DNA of 64,000 nucleotides from an uncultured Collinsella sp. Its GTDB lineage: Bacteria > Actinomycetota > Coriobacteriia > Coriobacteriales > Coriobacteriaceae. The notes under the pieces were generated by a model. It was not told where the DNA came from, ran no database searches, and saw only the letters and a program-made list of their open reading frames with translations. The first letter of the stretch is position 1; each line of letters begins with the position of its first letter. Shown here piece by piece: positions 52,735-61,400 of this stretch. The stretch spans positions 27,639-91,638 of the forward strand of contig CABRHH010000008.1 in the NCBI GenBank assembly GCA_902470695.1, in the 5' to 3' direction. Made by a program: the position numbers and the translations under genes.

Positions 52735-54411
52735 CTACTCGCGCGGGGCGGCGGGCGTAAACTCCTGCACGTCAAAACTGCGGGCCACGCAGGCGCGTGC
52801 CTCGGCGAGCGATGCGAACGTGCCGCCGGCAATCATCTGGACAATCAGGTTGCCGATGCTCGTCCCCTCGATGGGCCCCGCGTGCACGGGCAGGCCGCAG
52901 GCATCGGCGGTCACCTGGTTGAGGTAGTAGTCCTGGCATCCGCCGCCCACGATGTTCACCGAGGTATAGGTCTTGCCGGTCAGCTCCTGCAGCCCTTCCA
53001 CCGCCTGCGCGTAACAGCGGCCCATGCTCACATAGATCGTCCGCATGACCTCGCCGATGGTTTGCGGTACGGGCTGTCCCGCTTCCGCACACGCCGCACG
53101 GATCTCGTCGATCATGGAATCCGGCGCCAGGAATCGCGCGTCCTGCACGTCGATGTAAGACGCAAACGGTTCCGCCTCGCGACACAGCCCACGCAGCTCA
53201 TCGAAGTCGACCTGGTGGTCGAGCAGTGCGCGGTGCGCCGTTTTGCCCTCGACGTAATCCACGCCGTTGACCTCGCGGCGGACGGACTGATTCATCCACA
53301 GGCCCATGATGTTCTTGAGGTACCGAAAGCGCAGGTCGTAGCCGCCTTCGTTGGTAAAGTTCTGCGCGAAGCTCTCAGGCGTGGTGATGGGTTCCGCCCT
53401 CTCCACGCCCAGCAGGCTCCAGGTGCCGGATGAGAGGTAGACCGCCCGGTCATCGCGCGCGGGCACCGCCAGAAACGCCGACCCGGTATCATGCGTGGCG
53501 GGCAGCACCACGGTGGATTCATATCCCACCCGCGCTGCGACCTCGGGTGCCAGCGCGCCCACCACCGTGCCCGGCATGCTCGGCGCCAGAAAGATCTCGC
53601 GCGGCAGGCCCATGGCGTCGAGGATCTCCGCATCCCACTGCTGGGTCCGAGCGTTCAGCAGGCTCGTGGAGGTGGCGTTGGTGTACTCGCAGGTTTTGCG
53701 GCCCGTAAGGCGGAAGTGCAGGTAATCGGGAATCATGAGAAGGGCGCGCGCCGCCTCCAGCTGCTCCGGATGCTCGCGCTTGAGCGCCAGCAGCTGGTAG
53801 ACCGTGTTGAACGGCTGCCTCTGGATGCCGGTGCGCGCGTAGACCTCCTGCGGGGACATGAGCGCATCCGCGACCTCATACATGCCCTGGGTACGGTCGT
53901 CGCGATAGGCCACCGCGTTTCCCACCAGACGGTCTTCGGCATCCAGCAGCACGAAGTCCACCGCCCAAGTGTCGATGCCGATGCTTGCCGGCACCGCGCC
54001 CGTCTGCTCCTTGGCGGCCTTGAGACCGCGCAGCACATGGTCGAACAGGACCTCGACATCCCAGCAATCGTGACCGTCCCGGCGATGCTGCAGGTTGTCG
54101 AACCGATAGACCTCTTCCTGCCTCATGGTGCCGTCCTCGACCCAGCCCATGAGTACGCGGCCGCTCGACGCGCCGATGTCCACCGCCGCATAGGCTGCGC
54201 GGCCGGCAGGCACCGATGCGGATGCGGCCGTCGCGCTGCAACCCTCATCAACGCTGCAACCATTGAGCATCTTGTGCTCGTCAGCTACACCGTGGCCGCC
54301 ATCCAGTTCGCCCCCACTGGCCACGTCGCGTCCGTCGATCGGTTCACGCAGTCCGGTCGGCTCTTGGCCGGCGTCCTGCGCAGATGCGCCGTTCTGTCTG
54401 CTTTCTTTCAT
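52735..54411 (-). CDS. rhaB: Rhamnulokinase with N-terminal extension
   Basis: FGGY-family kinase making L-rhamnulose 1-phosphate. The conserved part starts at AAYAAVDIGASSGRVLMG (about residue 75), and continues with IGIDTWAVDFVLLD, NTVYQLLALK, TNATSTSLLNARTQQWD, VLPATHDTGSAFLAVP, LSSGTWSLLGVE and VNIVGGGCQDYYLNQVTADA, all typical of RhaB. The chosen ATG at 54411 has AAAGGCGACTC before it and adds ~70 low-complexity residues; a Met just before LNGCSVDEG (54273-54271) would give a near-normal length but has no clear site. First gene of the rha operon, divergent from fucO. Confidence 0.9.
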   Translation of the reverse strand: MKESRQNGASAQDAGQEPTGLREPIDGRDVASGGELDGGHGVADEHKMLNGCSVDEGCSATAASASVPAGRAAYAAVDIGASSGRVLMGWVEDGTMRQEEVYRFDNLQHRRDGHDCWDVEVLFDHVLRGLKAAKEQTGAVPASIGIDTWAVDFVLLDAEDRLVGNAVAYRDDRTQGMYEVADALMSPQEVYARTGIQRQPFNTVYQLLALKREHPEQLEAARALLMIPDYLHFRLTGRKTCEYTNATSTSLLNARTQQWDAEILDAMGLPREIFLAPSMPGTVVGALAPEVAARVGYESTVVLPATHDTGSAFLAVPARDDRAVYLSSGTWSLLGVERAEPITTPESFAQNFTNEGGYDLRFRYLKNIMGLWMNQSVRREVNGVDYVEGKTAHRALLDHQVDFDELRGLCREAEPFASYIDVQDARFLAPDSMIDEIRAACAEAGQPVPQTIGEVMRTIYVSMGRCYAQAVEGLQELTGKTYTSVNIVGGGCQDYYLNQVTADACGLPVHAGPIEGTSIGNLIVQMIAGGTFASLAEARACVARSFDVQEFTPAAPRE

Positions 54412-54474
54412 GAGTCGCCTTTCTTTCTCCGCTTCTCGGTTTCGTTTTCGCAGGTACAAGGCCTGTGTCCTATT

Positions 54475-54486
54475 TGAAACGTTTCA
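54475..54486. promoter_or_regulatory. LacI-type operator 1 (TGAAACGTTTCA)
   Basis: Perfect 12-bp palindrome, 64 bp upstream of rhaB. Matches the central-CG pattern bound by LacI-family repressors. Confidence 0.75.
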
Positions 54487-54509
54487 TTTTTCGCTGTCAC
54501 ATCATATTT

Positions 54510-54521
54510 TGAAGCGATTCA
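54510..54521. promoter_or_regulatory. LacI-type operator 2 (TGAAGCGATTCA)
   Basis: Palindrome of the same TGAANCGNTTCA form, 35 bp from operator 1. Confidence 0.7.
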
Positions 54522-54552
54522 TATTGCAAGAGTTATCCCAGAATCCTTCCCG

Positions 54553-54582
54553 GCGAGCGGTCGGTTTTCATCGGTGAACGGT
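54553..54582. promoter_or_regulatory. Direct repeat GCGAGCGGT / GTGAACGGT, 21-bp spacing
   Basis: GCGAGCGGT at 54553 and GTGAACGGT at 54574, 21 bp apart as in the aldolase/DeoR region. The surrounding stretch CGGTCGGTTTTCA is shared with the element near 63.9 kb. Confidence 0.6.
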
Positions 54583-54592
54583 CGATTTGGCT

Positions 54593-54604
54593 TGAAGCGT
54601 TTCA
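54593..54604. promoter_or_regulatory. LacI-type operator 3 (TGAAGCGTTTCA)
   Basis: Third palindrome of this form, about 110 bp upstream of fucO, placed to control that side of the divergent region. Confidence 0.7.
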
Positions 54605-54714
54605 TTTATGGGAGTGCCGGGCGCTTATCGGCGTATGATGGGAGCATCGGCACGCGGGCCGCAGCGCCTTCGCTCCCGGGTTCGCGTGGTCAACCAGCGA
54701 GAAAGGACCGCACC

Positions 54715-55875
54715 ATGGCAAATCGCATCGTTTTGAACACCATCTCCTACCACGGGGCCGGTGCCATCCAGGAGATCCCGGGTGAGCTCAGCCGCCGCGG
54801 CTGCAAGAAGGTCTTCGTCTGCACCGATCCCGACCTCGTGAAGTTCGGCGTCGCCGCCAAGGTCACCGACCTGCTCGACGAGGCCGGCATCGCCTACAGC
54901 GTCTACTCCGACATCAAGCCCAACCCCACCATCGAGAACGTCACCGACGGCGTAGAGGCTTATCAGGCCGCCGAGGCCGACTCCATCGTGACGATTGGCG
55001 GCGGCTCGGCCATGGATACGGCCAAGGCCATCGGCGTTATCATCACCAATCCCGAGTTCGCCGACGTGCACAGCCTGGAGGGCGTTGCCGACACCAAGAA
55101 CCACGCCGTGTTCACCATCGCCGTCCCCACCACGGCCGGCACCGCAGCCGAGGTCACCATCAACTACGTCATCACCGATGTGGAGAAGGTCCGCAAGTTC
55201 GTATGCGTGGACACCAACGACGCGCCCGAGGTGGCCGTCGTCGACCCTGAGATGATGGCCACCATGCCCGCCGGCCTCACCGCGAGTACCGGCATGGACG
55301 CGCTCACCCACGCCATCGAGGGCTATACCACCCAGGGCGCCTGGGAGATGTCCGACATGTTCCACCTCAAGGCCATCGAGCTCATCTCCAAGCACCTGCG
55401 CGATGCCGTGGCCGAGGCCACAAGCGGCACGCCGGGCTCCGGCCGCGAGGGCATGGCGCTCGCCCAGTACATCGCCGGCATGGGCTTTTCCAACGTCGGC
55501 CTGGGCGTCGACCATGCCATGGCGCACACGCTGTCTGCGCACTTCGACACGCCACACGGCGTGGCCTGCGCCATGCTGCTGCCCATCGCGATGGAGTTCA
55601 ACAAGCCCGTGGTGACCGAGCGCCTGGCGCAGATTGCCGTGGCTATGGGTGTAGACACCAGCGGCATGAGCATCGACGAGGCAGCCGATGCCGCCATCGC
55701 CGCGGTCAAGCAGCTGTCCGAGGACGTGCGGATCCCCAAGACCTGCGATGCCATCACTGAAGACGAGCTCGACACCCTCGCACGCGACGCCATGGCCGAC
55801 GCCTGCTTCCCGGGCAACCCCCGCGAGGCCACCTATGACGACGTCGTAAGCCTGTTCCGCAAGATCATGAAGTAG
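54715..55875 (+). CDS. fucO: Lactaldehyde reductase, iron-dependent (FucO-like)
   Basis: A 386-residue group III alcohol dehydrogenase reducing L-lactaldehyde to L-1,2-propanediol, closing the redox balance of rhamnose breakdown. NAD loop VTIGGGSAMDTAKAIGV near 95-111; iron ligands in ASTGMDALTHAIEGY (Asp, His), GLGVDHAMAHTLSAH and DTPHGVACAMLLP. GAAAGGACCGCACC precedes the ATG. It is divergent from the rha operon with three shared operators. The family also reduces other short aldehydes; the context supports lactaldehyde. Confidence 0.92.
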   Translation: MANRIVLNTISYHGAGAIQEIPGELSRRGCKKVFVCTDPDLVKFGVAAKVTDLLDEAGIAYSVYSDIKPNPTIENVTDGVEAYQAAEADSIVTIGGGSAMDTAKAIGVIITNPEFADVHSLEGVADTKNHAVFTIAVPTTAGTAAEVTINYVITDVEKVRKFVCVDTNDAPEVAVVDPEMMATMPAGLTASTGMDALTHAIEGYTTQGAWEMSDMFHLKAIELISKHLRDAVAEATSGTPGSGREGMALAQYIAGMGFSNVGLGVDHAMAHTLSAHFDTPHGVACAMLLPIAMEFNKPVVTERLAQIAVAMGVDTSGMSIDEAADAAIAAVKQLSEDVRIPKTCDAITEDELDTLARDAMADACFPGNPREATYDDVVSLFRKIMK

Positions 55876-56193
55876 GTCTCGCTGTCGAAACAGCCCGACG
55901 CCGGGCCGCGTGCGCTGCCGATGCGGCCCGGCGTTACCGAATCGGCAGCACGCATACCCGCGCCCGCCTCCGCTACCTCTCTCCAGCGGAAGCGGGCGCG
56001 ATGCGTTACGAGTGCCGTGGGCGTTTTGAGCGTCGAGCACGTGGAACTTCCAGCCCCATTAGACCGCACGACTGCGCATGGGGCTGCGCAGCCCGCAGAG
56101 CGCACGGCAGCGCAGCCCCGGCTCCGCGCACAAGACGCGACGACCTCCCAGCGCGGCGCGGGCGCGCGCAAAGGCCGCTCTTACGCTGGCCCC
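55876..56193. other. Convergent gap between fucO and the HAD gene
   Basis: No gene. A hairpin CGCCGGGCCGC / GCGGCCCGGCG at 55899-55933 lies just past fucO and may end its transcript; no T-run. The rest is GC-rich with short inverted runs such as GCGCATGGGGCTGCGC. Confidence 0.5.
55899..55933 (+). terminator. Hairpin after fucO
   Basis: An 11-bp perfect GC-rich stem with a 13-base loop, starting 24 bp after the stop codon. Confidence 0.6.
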
Positions 56194-56853
56194 CTACTGC
56201 TCCGTAGCGATCCCCAATGCCGCCGGCAGCTCGTACAGGCTCCGCAGCACCGCATCGCACAGCGTTGCGATCTCGGGCGTGGGCTCCACCAGGTCGGGCA
56301 CCATGAACACGTGCATGCCGGCGGCATGGCCCGCGCGCACTCCGTTGAACGAGTCCTCAATCGCCGCGCACCGGGCTGGCTCCACGCCCAGGCGGCGCGC
56401 GCCTTCCACAAAGATGTCGGGATTCGGCTTGCTGCGCTCCACCTCATCGCCGAACACCATCGCATCGAACGTTCCCAGCAAATCGAAGCGCGCCAAGCGC
56501 TGCTCCGCGCGCACGCGATGCGTTGACGTAGCGAGGCCCACGCGCATCCCGGCCCCCTTCAACGCCCGCAGCGCCTCACGCGCACCGGCCATAAGCTGCA
56601 GGTCGTTTTCTGCCATGATGTTGAACAGGTCGATATGCAGCTGCATGGCGCGCTCGGCCAGTTCAGAATCGCCCTGCAGGTGGTCCGTCAGCAACTTCAT
56701 GCACGACGTGACGTTGCGGCCGATCAACGTGCGCCCAACGGAATCGGGCCACGGGAAGCCGAGCTCGGCGGCGGTTGCGCGCCACGAGGCCACGCTGACG
56801 CTCTCCGAATCAACCAACGTCCCGTCCATGTCAAACACAACCGCTTCGACCAC
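56194..56853 (-). CDS. HAD-superfamily hydrolase, beta-phosphoglucomutase-like
   Basis: A 219-residue haloacid dehalogenase-type phosphatase or phosphomutase. Motif I is VFDMDGTLVDSE, motif II GLATSTHR, the Lys motif RSKPNPDIFVEGARRLG and motif IV AAIEDSFNGVRAGHAAGM. The cap domain between I and II is of the helical C1 type. A GTG at 56853 is chosen because GAAAGGAC lies upstream at the right distance; an in-frame ATG at 56874 has no site. Substrate unknown: a sugar phosphate is typical. It is divergent from larE. Confidence 0.87.
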   Translation of the reverse strand: MVEAVVFDMDGTLVDSESVSVASWRATAAELGFPWPDSVGRTLIGRNVTSCMKLLTDHLQGDSELAERAMQLHIDLFNIMAENDLQLMAGAREALRALKGAGMRVGLATSTHRVRAEQRLARFDLLGTFDAMVFGDEVERSKPNPDIFVEGARRLGVEPARCAAIEDSFNGVRAGHAAGMHVFMVPDLVEPTPEIATLCDAVLRSLYELPAALGIATEQ

Positions 56854-56955
56854 CGCGCATGTCCTTTCCGTCATCGGCGCATAACGGTAGTATTCTAGCG
56901 TCTGCGCCTGCAGACAACACGCGCAAGGCAACAGCCGGTAAAAAGGAGTGTATTC

Positions 56956-57888
56956 GTGCATAGCAAGGTAGATGCATCCGATTTTTCTATATCTGCATCC
57001 CATATCGATGAGGTTTTTGAAGCCGAGGGGGACGCACAGGGCGAACACGAGCCGAAAAGCGCGCGCAAACTTGCCGCGCTCGAGGAGCTCCTGCGTTCCT
57101 ACGGCTCGGTTACCATCGGGTTTTCCGGCGGTGTGGACAGCACGTTTTTGGCAACGGTGGCGGCGCGGGCCCTGCCGCGCGACCGCGTGCTGCTCATCCA
57201 CGTCGACTCACCGTTTGTCAGCACCCCCGAGCAAAGCTCGTTCGAGCGCGAAGCGGAGCGCCTAGGACTTCCGCTTACGCGCATCGCCGTGGACCCGCTT
57301 TCCGTTCCCGCGGTGGCCGCCAACCCGCATGACCGCTGCTACCACTGCAAGCAGGCGGTGTTCGGCACCATCGTCGCCGAGGCGCAGCGTCGCGGCATCG
57401 CTGTGGTGGCAGACGGCAGCAACGCGAGCGACATCGGCGACTACCGGCCGGGCATGCGCGCGGTTGAGGAGATGGGCGTGCGGTCTCCCCTCATGGAAAC
57501 CGGCTGGGATAAGGCCGGGGAGCGCGAGCTTTTGCGCGCATGGGGCTGCGCCGTGTGGGATCTGCCTGCGGGGGCGTGCATGGCCACGCGCATTCCCTGC
57601 GGCGAGCAGCTCACTGCCGAGAAGCTGGACACGATTCGCGCCTGTGAGGACTACCTGCACGAGCGCGGGCTCAAACAGGTTCGCGTGCGTCTGGATGACG
57701 GAGTTGCCCGCGTCTCGGCGGCGCATGAGGACCTCGCGCTGCTCGCCCAGCAGACCGCTGGCGCCGCAGAAGGCTCCATCGCCCTTTCCGATGGCATCAT
57801 CCAGGCCCTCATGGCACGCGGCGCCCGCCGTGTCGAGCCCACCGCCACCCTCTACCAGCACGGCGAGATGAGCCACCCCACCGCCTGA
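56956..57888 (+). CDS. larE: ATP-dependent sacrificial sulfur transferase LarE
   Basis: LarE activates and thiolates the LarB product to form the dithiocarboxylate pincer. The 310-residue protein has the PP-loop IGFSGGVDSTFLA (SGGVDS at 57-62) and the usual PHDRCYHCKQAVF and DGSNASDIGDYRPGM motifs. Cys208 in AGACMATRIP lies where the sacrificial cysteine of the Lactobacillus plantarum enzyme (Cys176) is expected. Additional cysteines are 128, 131, 198 and 215, so a cluster-dependent, reusable mechanism cannot be excluded. GTG start with AAAAGGAG. It is 31 kb from the other lar genes. The N-terminal ~35 residues are an acidic extension. Confidence 0.93.
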   Translation: MHSKVDASDFSISASHIDEVFEAEGDAQGEHEPKSARKLAALEELLRSYGSVTIGFSGGVDSTFLATVAARALPRDRVLLIHVDSPFVSTPEQSSFEREAERLGLPLTRIAVDPLSVPAVAANPHDRCYHCKQAVFGTIVAEAQRRGIAVVADGSNASDIGDYRPGMRAVEEMGVRSPLMETGWDKAGERELLRAWGCAVWDLPAGACMATRIPCGEQLTAEKLDTIRACEDYLHERGLKQVRVRLDDGVARVSAAHEDLALLAQQTAGAAEGSIALSDGIIQALMARGARRVEPTATLYQHGEMSHPTA

Positions 57889-57898
57889 CATGCAGTTT

Positions 57899-58020
57899 GG
57901 GGACGGGGTCGATTCGTACGCGCAGGCTGGGGACGGGGTCGATTCGTACGTGCAATCTGGGGACGGGGTCGTTTCGGAACGCAATTTGGGGACGGGGTCG
58001 ATTCGTACATGGAGACGGGC
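57899..58020. repeat. GGGGACGGGG repeat array E, forward units
   Basis: Units beginning GGGGACGGGGTCGATTCG at 57899, 57929, 57959 (variant GTTTCG) and 57988, a 29-30 bp period, directly after the larE stop. Confidence 0.8.
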
Positions 58021-58092
58021 CGACCCGCCGCCTGATATGCGGGCTTGGGACAGGCTTGCTTCGCACGGATGCTGCACACCATAACGCAATTT

Positions 58093-58217
58093 GGGGACGG
58101 GGTCGATTCACATGCGCGACCTGCATCCGAATCGGCCCCGTCCCCAGAACGAAGTGCACAGAGCGCGCGAATCGATGTCGCTGCCAAATCTTGGACGTAC
58201 GAATCGACCCCGTCCCC
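58093..58217. repeat. GGGGACGGGG array E, mixed-orientation units
   Basis: A forward unit at 58093-58109 faces an inverted unit at 58129-58145 (17-bp stem, one mismatch). Another inverted unit at 58197-58217 is the exact complement of the unit at 57899-57919. Sequence between is non-coding. Confidence 0.75.
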
Positions 58218-58383
58218 AAATTTACGGGAGCACATTCTTGTGCCCATATCGCATAACCCAGCGGACGGTGACGCCCGCCCGCAGTCAGCCATCCCAGGGC
58301 CAGCGAGCTCCTCGAAACCCGCCGCAGGCAAAGCCGCCAGATCCCTCGTCGAGCTCGGCCATCGGACAAAGCGCGGACAGAAC

Positions 58384-58425
58384 GGGGACGGGGTCGTTTC
58401 GGCTGTACGAAACGACCCCGTCCCC
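58384..58425. terminator. 18-bp perfect hairpin of array E
   Basis: GGGGACGGGGTCGTTTCG (58384-58401) and its exact complement (58408-58425) with a 6-base loop GCTGTA, 24 bp from the stop of the last glycosidase gene. No T-run. It could block transcription from either convergent gene. Confidence 0.7.
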
Positions 58426-58448
58426 AAATTGCAGGTTGCGAAGGCCGG

Positions 58449-61400
58449 CTAGCGGCGACGCTTCACTGCAACGCCTGCAGCGGTGCAGGCAACCGCGGCA
58501 AGTGCCACGCCGGCCACGGCCACAACCGTGTTGTCGCCGGTGTGCGGCAGGTTGCCGTTCGAGCCGGAACCGGGCTTGGTGTTGTTGGTGTTGCCGCCAT
58601 TGCCGCCGTTGTTCCCGCCGTTGTTGTCCGGATCACCCGGAGTCACCGGGGGATTCGGCGTGTCGGGGTCGGTAGGCTTGTCCGGATCGACCGGCTCGTC
58701 CTTCTGAACCAGACCCTCCAGCGCGCCCGCAAGTGCGGTGCGAGCCTCCTCGACGTAGCTGAGCGGCTTGGTGTACTCACCCTTCTCAGCCTCGGCCTCG
58801 ATGGTCTTCACGACCTCCTTGGCAGCGGCCAACGCATCCTTAAGAGCGGCCACGGAGTCATCCGTATACGCATCCGCGCCCTTGAGCGCCGTCTCCGCGC
58901 GGGAAATGAGGCTCTTGAGGTCCTCCAGGTTGTACGGGTCGGTCAGCTCAGTCTTGAAGTAGCCGTTAACCGCGAGCTCCAGAATATGGTTCTCGATGTT
59001 GCCGCTGCTCTTCACACCGTTGCCGTACAGGCGGATGTAGCGGGCCTGCACGGCCTCATCGCCCTCGTTGCCATAGACGCGCTTGCCGTCCTTGGTCTCA
59101 ACGTAGAGGTCGGCCGTGGGCTTCTCACCCAGCTCGAACACATCGGTGTTCTTGTCGTCGGAGGAGTAGTACAGAACGGTCTTCTCGGAAAAGTCCTCGG
59201 TGTTGGACACCACGAGCGCGGTAGCACCGTAGGTACGGGAATCCTCGTAGTACCGAGTCAGGTCGACGGACTCGATCGTGGCCTCTTTACCCAGATCGAT
59301 CTGCATGTAGGCGGGCTTCTTGATGCCCTCCTTCTCGTTACCGAAGATCGCATAGCTCTTCAGATCGATCACGCCGTCCGTCGCATTGGTGAGCGGGCTG
59401 CCGGTGTTGGTCACCTCAGCCTTCTCGTTCGGGTCAACCCAAGCGGCCGTGGGCGTGGTGCCCTTGGCCAGGTTGCTCACCGTCTGCTCGGCCTCGCCGG
59501 GAATCAGCGACATGTAGCCCGCAAAGAGCTTGTCGTACGCGGCCTGGATAGCAGCCGCATCGTCGCCCTCGAGCGCAGCCTTGGCAGCGGCGATCAGCTC
59601 GTCCATGCCGGCCTTGGTCCAGGAATCCGCAGAGGCGAACTGCTTGTAGGCCTCGGCCTTCTTCACAAGCTCGTCCAGCGGAGAGCCGGGAACCTCGTCG
59701 TAACCGAGCGCGTAGTCGTACACCGTCACGTTGGACAGGGTACCCGCGGCCTTGTTGGCCTCGATCTTGGCGGCGGTCACATCGTAGGAAACGTTCTTCT
59801 CGTCGTACGCGGAGCCGGCAACCTCGCCGTTCACGTACACCTTGAGCATGCCGTTGTTCTCACGCACGCCGGCAACACTGGAGGTGCCGGAGAGCTTGAC
59901 GTCGGAGGTGGCGGTGACACCGTTCATGGTGAAGGTGGCGTACCCCTCGGCGTTGATCGCGAGCGACCACTGATCGCCCTGGGACAGAATGGTCTGACCC
60001 GCAACAGCGTCCTTCACGGTTGCCGTGGCGGCAAAGCCGTCGTGACCGGTCACAGAGCGGTCCGCAGCCGAGATGGCCGGGTTGCTCACGGTCGCGGAGG
60101 AGGCGATCACGCCGTTGGCGTAGGCCGCGCGGGAGATCGAGCCGGACAGCTTGTTGCCCGCGGCGTCCTTGCCCGCAGCGGCCTTGACCTCGACCTTAGC
60201 ACCGTCGGCATAGGCAGCCGGCAGCGTGATGTCGAAGGTCTTGAGGTCGGCGTAGGCGCGCACGGCGTCGTCGGCCAGCTTGACCTGCTCGCCGTTGACG
60301 GTCACCTCGAACGCAGCGTCGGAGACGTGCTCGCTGACCTGCACGCGCAGGGTGGTGTTGTCCTCAGCGGAGAGCTTGGTGAGCTCGGGCGCCGTGGTAT
60401 CACCATCCTTGGAGAAGTGCCAGATCTGGGTCTCGCCGGGCTGAAGCGTCATGGTGATCTTCTCGCCCTTTTTGAAGGTGCTCTTGGGAGCAGCGGTCAC
60501 TTTCTGGCCGTCCTCGGCGTAGGAGTGGTCGATGACCATCTTGTACTCGCCGTCGGAGGTGCAGCCGATGCCGGCATCGAGCGTGAACTCGATGGTCTTC
60601 TCCGTCGTGGCGGGGTTGCGCATGGAAACGATGCCCTCGTCACCCGTGGTGTTCCAGCCGGAGAAGCCGTAGGCCTCCTGCGCGGAGCCGTCCTCGCTCA
60701 CCGTGGGGCTGCTGGACAGGCTTGCAGCCGCGGACGGCTTGCCGCCGATCCACTTGGCATTGCGCAGCATGTTGAAGTTCTCTTCCTCCCACTTGAGGAA
60801 GTCGGCGTTGATGAGGTACTTCTCCGTATCGAACAGGGAATCGGAGTAGTAGAGCTCCCAGAAGGCGGTGCCGCGCGTGCCCATCATGTACAGGTAGTTG
60901 CGGAACTCCTCACCGTTCATGGAATCAACGGTGATGCCGGTGCCCTCTTTGCCGTAGATCGGATCGTGGTTGTAGAGGTTGGCCAGCGGGAACTGGAACT
61001 CGTGGCTCTTGATGAAGTCGTAGTAGCATGCGTCACGGTAGGTGAGCATGGAGTTCATCTTGTCGTTCAGGGTGCCGTTGTGAACCTCGCCGCGGTCACC
61101 CACGCACTGGATCCACACGGAGCTGGACCACTGCAGGAACCAGGGGCTCGGGTTCACGTAGCAGGTGAGCGAGATCCACAGATCCTTGATCTGCTCCTGG
61201 TCGGCCGTCTTCCAGACGTTCTCGAACAGGACGATCCACTTCTCCCACAGGTCGGTCACGTGGTAGTAGCCGTTGGGGCCACCGTACATGTGATGGTGGT
61301 TCTCGTCGTAGCCAACGACACCCTCGCCCTGCTGGAACGCGTTGTACTGGCCGCTGTCGGCAAAGCCGTCCCACTTCCAGTAGTTGACGCCGTAGTCCTG

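Larger units (their letters stand above)
54412..54714. other. rhaB-fucO divergent regulatory region
   Basis: Three LacI-type palindromes and the GTGAACGGT pair are packed here (separate entries). Both promoters must lie in this gap. A possible -10 TATGAT for fucO is at 54634-54639, but no matching -35 is clear. Confidence 0.6.
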
